Below are positions 55,422 through 64,000 of a stretch of DNA of 64,000 nt, one piece after another (position 1 is the stretch's first letter; each line of letters begins with the position of its first letter). The stretch is from NCBI RefSeq assembly GCF_048544455.1, contig NC_133538.1, forward strand, positions 18,566,969-18,630,968, written 5' to 3'. The notes under the pieces are model-generated. The model saw only the letters and a list, made by a program, of their open reading frames with translations, was not told the origin of the DNA and ran no database searches. The position numbers and the translations under genes are program-made. The DNA is from Silene latifolia (taxonomy: Eukaryota; Streptophyta; Magnoliopsida; Caryophyllales; Caryophyllaceae).

Positions 55422-57059
55422 GCAAAATAAACAAAAAGAGAAAAAATAAATGTAAAAAATCATACAATATAATAAGTTAACTTTAGAGTAGTAAGGAAAG
55501 AATAACCAAATCGAGAAAATTGAGCTAAAATCTATGTAATTTGCAAACAAACCATTTTAACCTTGAATACTAAATAAGCAAGCTGGGTTTGAAGCACCAA
55601 AAAAGGTGTGGTTATGATTAGATTAACCTAAGAAGCATTTTGTTGTTTTTATCAAATCCATCCCAGTAGATCTCGCGAGAGATCGTCTTCCACTAAATTA
55701 GTGAGAGATCTAATAATGAAAATAGAAATTAAATTAATTCCCTCATCTCACTATATGAGAGGACTCTCAATAACGCTATTGAGATACCGTCTCTCTAAAG
55801 TTTTTGTAAATCCATGTATTATCCTCTAGTACACGCGTTCCAACTTTGATAGAGTTCGAGTATTACCAAAAGAGTAATTATCTTCTCCAGTTCTCCACCT
55901 ATATTTAATTATTTACGTAGGATATGGATATTTGATGGGCAATGGGACTTATGGGATTATGGCATTATGGCATTATGGGAGATTGGGAGTCTCTTCCAAT
56001 TTTTGTAAGGCTCTATAAATAAATAACAAGTCATATACTATATACTATTGATGTTAATGACATATTATACACGTTAATATCTCTCATTTTTCAATTACTA
56101 CATTGACCACGAATCTACGATAGAACACTATAAATAGCCAATTACCAGATTGATGACATACAAAACGTCATTACATCACTATCTAGGGTACGGTTATTGT
56201 ACAACTGACACTACAAATTATGATATAATACAAATATAATTACACATTATCAATCATATACAACTACTTAGAGTAACATATATTTTCGTCATATTTGATA
56301 GAAGGATTTAAGAAATAGAATAAAATTACAACCCTATCCCTTGAATTAAAAAAAATGAGAATAATGTCATTTTATGGAGGGAGTGGTAGTTGGTAAAGTA
56401 GGGGTAATATTGGTAGTTTAGTCAATTTTTTTTTTTTTTTTTTTTGAGTAAATGATCTAATATTCTTATTCAAAGTAAAATTTTGCTATTGTGATGGGAG
56501 AATTGATTTTTATTCTTTCAGGTTAGAGAGGTAAAATGAAAAGCAAAACAAGTAATCTCCAACTTTTACTATTGTACATACTCTAACGAAGTCAAATTCC
56601 CTTAAGTAGGATATAACAAATATGTGATAAATTTGCAATTAGTTGAAGTGACCAAGACTTTATTAGTTACTATCATAAGTAGAATACCACACGAATGAAG
56701 TAACACTTAGGCCCTGTTCTTTTGGACTTAAAGTCACTTTCTATAAGTTAAGTTCAGCAAAATTAAGTTAAGTTCAGAAAAGTTCAGCAAAATTAAGTTA
56801 AGTTAAGTTCAAAGAAAATTAAGTTCATAAAAGTTCAGTAAAATTAAGTTCAGCAAAATTAAGTTCAGAAATGTTCAGCAAAATTAAGTTCAGAAAAGTT
56901 CAGCAGAATAATAAGTTTCATAATATTGACGAGTTCTAAAAAATAGATACAATTTTCGTTCAAATCCGTTGTATAAACAATCCGAGATTAATTATTATTC
57001 TATATAATTTTTTCAAAAAAAAAACATTTATTTAAAACCGATTTCTTACCTATCCCCCG

Positions 57060-57444
57060 AAGGTATGTTAGAGTATTTTAATTACCGACATTGGTCATTG
57101 AGAATGAAAGTTGAAATGACATTTGGTCAATTGAAAAAAGGTGGAAGGTGTTGAAAGTTATGCCTCAAATGTCACCTAAGGATCAAATGTCCATTATTGT
57201 TTCTAATTTCACACTTCATAATTTTATACGGATGCACACTCATGGGATACCTGTTATACAACATGAGAACGTTCTACGGACAAAAGATTTAGACATGTTT
57301 GATAAGAAGCGGAAAAAAGCTATGTACAAGATGCGAAATAACATAGTCAAGAACATTTGGCGAGGCAATGGATTTGACGGGGTGAGCTCAAATGAAGATG
57401 AAGAAAGTGACGAGGAAGATGATAATATGGAACTAGATGATTAG
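57060..57444 (+). pseudogene. Harbinger transposase (DDE_Tnp_4 type), C-terminal fragment
   Basis: The open part encodes RWKVLKVMPQMSPKDQMSII followed by VSNFTLHNFIRMHTHGIPV. It ends in an acidic tail, SNEDEESDEEDDNMELDD. Plant PIF/HARBI1 transposases have F..LK.R(W/F)..L..MP..... ...II.....LHNFI at the C-terminal end of the DDE domain. Upstream, EMTFGQLKK is in another frame, so a frameshift lies near 57140, and the catalytic DDE core is gone. It cannot be active. Confidence 0.8.
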
Positions 57445-57609
57445 AAAGAAAAAAAAAAAGTAATGTGATTTACTTTTTATTTTTATGTATTAGGTAATGT
57501 GTACGAAAATATTAACTTATATAAATAAAGTATTTTATAATCTTTATTTGTGTTTTTAGTTATATTTCTTTATTATTATTATTATTAAATATTTTTTTTT
57601 TTGAAGGGA

Positions 57610-57611
<2 letters not shown>

Positions 57612-57706
<95 letters not shown>
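57612..57706. repeat. (TTA)n / (TAG)n compound microsatellite
   Basis: A run of about 20 ATT/TTA units passes directly into about ten TAG units. It lies inside the Harbinger derivative. Confidence 0.95.
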
Positions 57707-58099
57707 TTAAGTGAAATTAAATTAAGTTAATTTAAGTAAGATTATTTTAATTTAGAAAAGTTAAACTATTATAAGTTAAGTTCAACAAAGTTCAAAGAAA
57801 ATTCAAAAAATTAAGTTCAAAGAAAATTAAGTTCGAAAAGTTCAAAGAAAATTAAGTTCGAAAAATTAAGTTCGTAAAAATTCAGCAAAAATAAGTTAAG
57901 TTCAGCAAAATTAAGTTAAGTTCAGAAAAATTAAGTTAAGTTCAGCAACTTTAAGTCCAAAAGAACAGGGCCTTAGTTACAATCATACAACTATTTTCAG
58001 TTACTTACACAATAGAATACTATATTACCTCTATTATCTGCCTAAAACAAAGTGTTAAATCAACCAGGCCCGTGCATCGCACGGGCATTAAATCTAGTA

Positions 58100-59951
58100 T
58101 CTAGTATATTATTAAAGGAAGCTTTTTTCGAGCGATTACAGAGAGTCCAACTTTGTATAACTACCTATTTATTTTAAAATATGTTAATTAAATTATGATA
58201 GTAGTCTTTGATCGTATTTTAACATCTTATGTATTTAAGAGATCGAATTAGGGTAAATCCATCAATATTATATTATAGAGTCCTACAAGGTTACAACAAC
58301 CTACTCCTATATATTACACATATTTTGTAGGCTAAAGAAAATTATACGGGTAACTATTTTTTTTAGTGTTTTAGTTGTTCATATAAATTTATGATTTAGT
58401 TAGCATCATGTTTTTTTAATGTAGCTCCATATATATGCTTATTATGTATTTTCTTTGAATGACAAGTTTCTAATATGTAAGTTCTTATTGCTGGTTATAA
58501 CTACGTCGACTCGCATCATATTTGAGTATTATTGTGTATTAAGGATAATGAGGTAGGAATGTTCGACGTGATTGTAACTTTTATGAACATACTCCGTAAA
58601 TTAGTGTATGATACGTATTTAAATAAGGGGTATTTCGGTTTTCATAATTATCAATGTCTATTCATATAATGTGTTTATGAAGATTCTTATCCTTGATTTA
58701 TTATTTCGCAAGAAAAGATTTTGCATTATCGTGTGTTAATAATGTTGGATATGAAATCGTACATACTCGAAAACCAGAATTATCAATGTCGATTCGAGAA
58801 GGTAGGTTTGTGAAAAACATGAAAGAAAAAATAAAACACGTATAAAGGATTTTTTTTTTAACTTCAACTCATTCTATCTCTATGATTTCTTATCGTGGGT
58901 CAAGTTGTACTAAACTACTAATCTTATGCCAAGAAATCTTTCTACATATCATTTGTTGCATTGACAAAATTTCTACAGCTATTTATAATCAACAGAAGTT
59001 TTTAATATTCATTGTCACTATAAATTAATTTACAATTATTACCCCTGTTATTTGTATGAGGTATATGAATTGTCATTATACATTAATTTGCAATTAGTAC
59101 CTCTGTTGTTTGTATATAGTATGTGAACATGGTTTCTTACTTTGATTTAGCTTTGGTAAATAAGTAAGTTGATAACAAGCATATTATTTGAAAACGTTAG
59201 ATATTTAATGCCTTTTTAAGTTTTTATTGTAGTTAAATGCTAGGTTGCACCAAAACGGACACGGACACGGACACGACACGACACGGACACGTGACACGGC
59301 ATCCCATGAAATTTAGGACACGGGACACGGCATTTAAATTTAATAAAATATATATTTTATAGTTATATATGTGTGATTTTATTTTTGAAAAAGTATTGAA
59401 TATTAAATTTAAATAAGTGAAAGTAAAACTTACGTTAATTATAACTCATTCTCATTTCCAAAACCAAAACCAACTTATAATCAATCTATTTCGACATCTC
59501 ATTACTAGTCTAAATAATATCATTTGTCTTCAATTCAACTTATTTCCCCATCAAATTTAACCATATAACAATTCTCGCCATTTAACTTAAATTCAACTTG
59601 ATTCCGTTTGGAGGCCACATGTGTCCAAATACCATAGACACGGCTCAAAATACCATGGACACGTGTCGGACACGTGCCGAAATAAAAGATGAAAGTTAGA
59701 CACGGCTTTACAAGTGTCCGACACGTTTTGACGTGTGTCCGACGAGTGTCGTGTCCGACACGGGTGTCCGACACGGGAACGCCGATTAGGAGGAGTGTCC
59801 GTGCAACCTAGGTTAAATGTATATGCTTATGCTAACCTTTGTCATGCATCCTTCACTAAATACGTACTGCATCTCTTTAAAGGCAAAAGGCATCATTGAT
59901 ATGCCTCAATGGACTTCAATTCTTATCTAATGAGTAATGACCACATTTTAT
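58100..59951 (+). mobile_element. Helitron D, 5' part; 3' end not found
   Basis: It starts TCTAGTATATTATTAAAGGAAG two bases (TA) after Helitron C, with the family start CTTTTTTCGAGCGATTACAG. 58380-58570 matches Helitron B. No hairpin terminus follows in the window, so the element is either cut by the CACTA at 59952 and continues past it, or truncated. No coding capacity is visible. The part 58700-59239 shows nothing further. Confidence 0.6.
59240..59811. mobile_element. Small non-autonomous DNA transposon (hAT- or MULE-like), 572 bp
   Basis: The ends CTAGGTTGCAC and GTGCAACCTAG are inverted, continuing into CGGACAC/GTGTCCG. The flanks GTTAAATG at 59232-59239 and 59812-59819 are a perfect 8-bp duplication (nine if one mismatch is allowed). 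Subterminal GACACGGACACG arrays at both sides are inverted to each other. Eight bases favour hAT and nine favour MULE; the sequence does not decide it. Confidence 0.75.
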
Positions 59952-61360
59952 CACTATAACAAAAACGCGGCATAGTGACGGTCATACCGACGGAAAAAAC
60001 AAGCCGTCAGAAAACTCGGGATACTGACGGATTTTTGACGGAATTTCCGTCGGTATCAATTACTGACGGATTTCCCGTCACGAGTAATTGGCGCGTTGAC
60101 AAAGTCAATGGCGCTAAAAAACATGTGACGGAATATCCGTCAGTATTTCCAAAAAACTAACGGAAATTCCGTCATTGGCTGCCACACCCAACAGTGCATG
60201 ACAGCTGTATGGCAATTGGGAAAACTGACGGAAATTCCGTCAAGAAACACAAAACCGACGGAATTTCCGTCACATGTTTTATTTTTTTGAACACAAAGGT
60301 GTGACAACCCGTCACAATAATTGTCCCAAGACGGAAATTCCGTCGATTTTGAAAAAACGACGGAATTTCCGTCGAGTCTAAATTATATGACGTGTAAAAT
60401 TGATGCATTATTGGTCTGGTAAAGTGCGCCTATGACGGAATTTCTGTCAGTTTTTTAGAAATACTGACGGAATTTCCGTCAGGAATCCAGGAATCCTATT
60501 TAACTGACGGGATTTCCGTCAGTCCTTCCTTTTATCTCAAACACGGGATACCACCTTAAAACCCGACACCACCACCACCCTCCTCCACTTCCGGCGCCGC
60601 CACCACCACCAACAACACCACCACGCCGTCGCCATCATTATAAGGTAATCTTTTGTGTTTTTCTTCTTTTCTCCTTTCTCATTTTCCTTTTCCTTTAATT
60701 GTTTTTAATTTTTTTTTCTCCATAGCCTCCCGCCGCCACCTCCTGCTGCCGCCACCCCTGCCGCCGTCACCTTTCCTCTTTCTCATCCTTCTTTTTCATT
60801 TTTTTTCTTTGTGGAGCTAATTAGGTATTTGTCTTTTAATTTTTTTTTTGTTTAATTATCTTAATTGAATTAAAATATTAGTTATTGTTTTAATTATTGT
60901 TGAATTATTGTTGATGGTGATGCATGTTGACTTAAGATAGAATCCAATTTTGTTTAAATATGATTGTGACGATTTAATGTATGCATCTAATTTTTTTGTT
61001 AATTAGATTATTGTTAAATTTTGTGAAATGTTAATGTTTTTAAAATGATAATTAGACTAGATATGTAAATTGAAAAATTATTCATGTTAGTTTTTAAAAT
61101 GATAATTAGACTAGATGATATGTAAAATGAAAAATAAATCATGTTAGTTTATGTTTGAAAAAGTAGTCATTGTTGTATGTTTTGTTTTTAATATTGTTAA
61201 AATTATTGTTCATATTGACCTAGTACCCGTTCAAAAATTACTCACTAGGAGTAATTTTTGAATAGTCCCCGTTTTGGGACTGTCTTTGTACGTTTTAAGT
61301 CACTTAGGTAGTAAACATGTGCTTGTGATTTGTTAATGAGAAAAGAGTTTGGTGACAATT
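59952..61360 (+). mobile_element. Left end of a second CACTA element
   Basis: The terminus CACTATAACAAAAACG fits the CACTA consensus. About ten palindromic GACGGAAATTCCGTC-type units follow at 59977-60523. Next comes a GC-rich, CCACCACCACC/GCCGCCGCC-containing leader (60560-60640 and 60725-60780) with possible splice borders (AAG|GTAATC at 60645), then AT-rich intron-like sequence. No transposase domain is visible before the Tat-like LTR starts at 61361. The right end lies outside the window or is lost. Confidence 0.75.
59977..60523. repeat. Palindromic subterminal repeats GACGGAATTTCCGTC
   Basis: About ten 15-bp palindromes GACGGAAWTTCCGTC, some with one change, lie 25-60 bp apart. They are presumed transposase binding sites of the CACTA element. 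Confidence 0.9.
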
Positions 61361-63800
61361 TGTAGATACCCGTATCCGTCGATATTGGAATTTATAGAAA
61401 ACCCGACAAACACCCGATGATGATAGGACACATGTATTCTTTAGTTGTCATTGTCATTATTTGGGCTCGTTTTACGATGTAGAATGAGCGTTGTCGACGA
61501 AGTATTTTATTAATTTAAATGATATTTAAATTAAATGTTTTTTTAAAGTGAATTCATTTTATTGTTTTAATTTGAATTTATTTTCTTAAATTTATTTTAT
61601 TGAAAATAAAATATATTTTTGATTTGAAAAATCATTCTTTAGTTATTTGATTTGAAAAATCAATTTATATCGTTTATAAACCGTAGTTGAAGAACTCGAT
61701 TTTTACAACGATTTTATACGCGATTTTGAGCTCGTTTTCAACTCGATTTGAGCAAGATTTTCGAAGCAAACTCAAGCCAACTCTTGACCCATAACCCAGC
61801 CCATCACTCACCCTCATAACCAGGCCCTAACCCTTTCCACAAACCCGTCCAAACTCCCTCCAATCCAGCTAATAACCCGTCCCAAACAGCCCTCACAACC
61901 AACCCTTTCCCATACCCGTGTTCAGCTTCGCCAAGCCCCAAACCCGCTCCAAACACCACTTAAACCCGTGCCCATTAACCCTAAACCATACCCTAGTATC
62001 CTACCCATATTACCCTAGCTTAAACACCAAGAAACACCCCTCCAAAACCCTAAAAACCCCACGAAATAGCTGATGGACAGCAGCAGCGAAACAGGGAGCC
62101 CGACTGCTTGTTGCTCTCTTTTACCCTACTTTAACTCCCTATAAATACCTCCCCTCTGCCATACTTTCATTCCTCGAAGTTCTCCATACATACTACCGTC
62201 ACTCACCAGCATTAATCTCCACAAACAAACCCTAGTTGCCTCTCAAAACTCTCGACTAAACCGAGACATCCAAACTGAGAAACAGTTTGTGTCTCTCTCG
62301 AAATACCATTCGTTTCCCCTTCAAATCTCCATTAAAATTCGATTTTCTTGTTCCTAATTAACCATATAACATCAATCTACATCTTAGACAAAGATTCACG
62401 AGCCAAATTGACCTTGAGAGTACACGAATCCCCTCGAAAAACAGAGTGTTATACACTCTGTTTTCGCGGCTTTTCCTGTCTGTCCAGTTCTGTTTGTGCT
62501 CGTTTTTCGTGCCCAATAACTCAGAACGAGCGTGGTTTGTTTTAATATATTTGTTCTATTCTATTTCTAGTTTTCAAAACATCTTTTAAATCTAATTTTC
62601 ACCGTGAAACGATTGAGAAATTGCAGTTTGAAAGTTGCTGTCCAGATTTACAAAAAACGTGTTTGTTGCTTTGTTCCTTCGTCGACGGCGGCCTCTCGAG
62701 ATAAAATCTACGATCGATTATGACCTAAGACGGTGTCAACGATACATGTAGGTTGAGGGTGCATCAAATCCTCCTCTTCTCCCTTTTATTCCGTTCTTTT
62801 TATGTTAGTTTTTTATTGTTCGTTTTTACATTGTTTATCGTTTTGCATCGTTTGATATCGTTAACTATGAAACTAGTTTAGTCTGAGTATGAGTTAAAAT
62901 ACCACCATGAACACCCGCGTTGACTTGAGTCGGGAAAGAAATCCGCCACATCGGTCGGTCGTATCCCCCTTCTCATTTACATATCCTCGTGTTCAAGGTA
63001 GGACATTAATAAAACGAATTCTAACTTTGTTCCTCGCTTTTGACCCCTCGCTTGTTTCGTTCAATTCAACCTGCCCTAAGACCCTTCGCATGTTAGTTCG
63101 ACCTCTGATTGTTAACATATGACTCATTTAGACGACATTAGATCATTTTAATAACCTAATTAGACATGTTAGGGTGCTTCGACACAAGCATTAAATACGG
63201 CTAACAATTCTATAACCTAATTGAATGCATCTCTCTTTTCACCTGATTTCTCGCTAGTATAAGAGTGCGTGATTAGCACCTTATTATTAACACTTGATGA
63301 GTTAATTTAATTAGCGAACTTGACCTAATTTGACCCTTTAGGCCGTGTAGAACACTCGGTTTTAGGCGAAGCCTTCTGACCTCTTTTATCATCGATTTCT
63401 AATGTATATCCCATATCGCTTTGCAAATCTATCTAACCTAATGAACCTAACCTAGGAACTAGGGTGGCAGTGGCTTGGCCGTGGGTGTGGCCGTGTCTTT
63501 TGTCTTTGTTGCTTCTTCTTTATATCATTTGGTCATCGTTGTTTCGTATTTTGTAATTACCTTTTGTTTATCGAGTCGTTTCTTGTAATTCGTTTGTAAT
63601 TAGTTTTCTATTTGGTCGAGTCAAATGATTTACAAAAACCTTAGTCTTATTTGGTTAGATAGTTGTACTCCAATTCATGTAAGAGCGTAGTAAATCGCAT
63701 GTTGTTTAAAGCAACATGGCCCGATTTATGCTAATGCAAGCTTTGGTGTGTGACCTAATGCCTAATTCGATGAGATTAAGCAAAAGCACGCATTACGAGG
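61361..63800 (+). repeat. Truncated LTR of the Tat-like family
   Basis: It starts TGTAGATACCCGTATCCGTC, as the other copies do, carries the TATA box at 62140, and follows the family LTR up to CACGCATTACGAGGA (about 63801), where GTGACCC would follow in the others. It then joins unrelated sequence, so the last ~900 bp of the LTR are missing. It is more diverged than the copies in 1-10060. Confidence 0.9.
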
Positions 63801-64000
63801 AATTTTCACTATTATTTTGAAAATTGACGGTTTTAATTGCCGTCGTTGAAATTTGACGAAATAGTGATTTTGAATTTTCACTATTATTTTGAAAATTGAC
63901 GGTTTTAATTGCCGTCGTTGAAATTTGAAGGAAAATAGTGAATTTGAATTTACACTATTTGCTTTTGTATTTGAAAAATGGAGGTTTTAATCGCCGTTTG
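63801..64000. repeat. 72-bp tandem repeat with GACGGTTTTAATTGCCGTC palindrome
   Basis: AATTTTCACTATTATTTTGA begins at 63801 and again at 63873, giving a period of 72 bp. A third, degenerate unit follows to the window end. Each unit contains the inverted pair GACGG...CCGTC. This type of repeat is common near the ends of CACTA elements, but no terminus is visible here. Confidence 0.75.

Larger units (their letters stand above)
56710..57972 (+). mobile_element. PIF/Harbinger-type transposon, internally decayed
   Basis: Terminal inverted repeats GGCCCTGTTCTTTTGGACTT and AAGTCCAAAAGAACAGGGCC are perfect. The 3-bp duplication TTA lies at 56707-56709 and 57973-57975. Both are standard for the superfamily. 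Both subterminal regions are filled with the phrases AAATTAAGTT and AAGTTCAGCAAAA (56755-56915 and 57770-57945). A decayed transposase C-terminus lies at 57060-57444, and a long (TTA)n/(TAG)n microsatellite at 57612-57706. Confidence 0.93.
54123..58097 (+). mobile_element. Helitron C, carrying a PIF/Harbinger derivative
   Basis: It begins TCTAGTATATTAACAAAGGAAGC directly after Helitron B and ends with the same hairpin and TTAAATCTAG at 58097. Without the Harbinger insertion it is about 2.7 kb. It has no Rep/helicase frame, so it is non-autonomous. The interior holds a (TA)n run at 54380, a small hairpin MITE at 55337-55418, and otherwise AT-rich sequence without recognisable genes. Confidence 0.8.

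Noticed and set aside
57148..57444. 98-codon frame taken as a possible host gene with an acidic tail
   Set aside because: It lies within Harbinger terminal repeats and matches the C-terminal end of PIF/HARBI1 transposases.

Overview
This window is plant nuclear DNA made almost entirely of nested transposable elements. I see no intact host gene. Evidence for a flowering plant: full-length Ty1/copia and Ty3/gypsy retrotransposons with tRNA-Met and tRNA-Asp primer sites, Helitrons with the plant-type 3' hairpin, CACTA and PIF/Harbinger elements, and captured exons matching the plant proteins NUP93 and COP1. The element mix and the frequent ACTCCGTA/ACGGAGTA words made me think of Caryophyllales (for example Silene), but that is a weak inference.

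Region 1, 1-10060: a deletion derivative of a Tat/Ogre-like gypsy element with 3.4-kb LTRs. It comprises the end of the 5' LTR, a 1.3-kb internal remnant with a PPT, and the 3' LTR. A solo LTR of the same family sits inside that 3' LTR in the opposite orientation, with a GCGTG target duplication. A fourth, truncated LTR copy lies at 61361-63800.

Region 2, 10061-26550: an Athila-like gypsy element on the minus strand. Reading from the right it has its 5' LTR (25054-26550), a tRNA-Asp PBS, gag, protease, no visible RT/RNase H/integrase, then an ATHILA ORF1-like protein. A 7.1-kb LTR element without coding capacity (15311-22455, TSD TGGTC) split the protease. Arrays of the palindrome ACTCGATCGAGT occur in the Athila LTR, inside its gag coding region, in its 3' region, and in both LTRs and the interior of the unrelated insertion.

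Region 3, 26826-31806: a compact, young Ty1/copia element on the plus strand. Its LTRs are 213 bp and nearly identical. One long gag-pol frame is broken by two stop codons.

Region 4, 32957 to about 59950: a head-to-tail run of four related Helitrons (A-D). Helitron B carries a 15.4-kb Sirevirus-like copia element on the minus strand (36455-51820, TSD AATCA). That element's 3' LTR carries a 3.9-kb non-autonomous CACTA element (36475-40411, TSD CAA), which has captured exon pieces of NUP93 and of a COP1-type WD40 gene. Helitron B also holds a possible captured exon. Helitron C carries a PIF/Harbinger derivative, and Helitron D a small 8-bp-TSD element.

Region 5, 59952-64000: the left end of a second CACTA element with palindromic subterminal repeats, the truncated Tat-like LTR, and a 72-bp tandem repeat that runs on to the window edge.

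The inferred nesting order follows from the target duplications: Helitron B, then the Sirevirus, then the CACTA; and the Athila-like element, then the 7.1-kb element.
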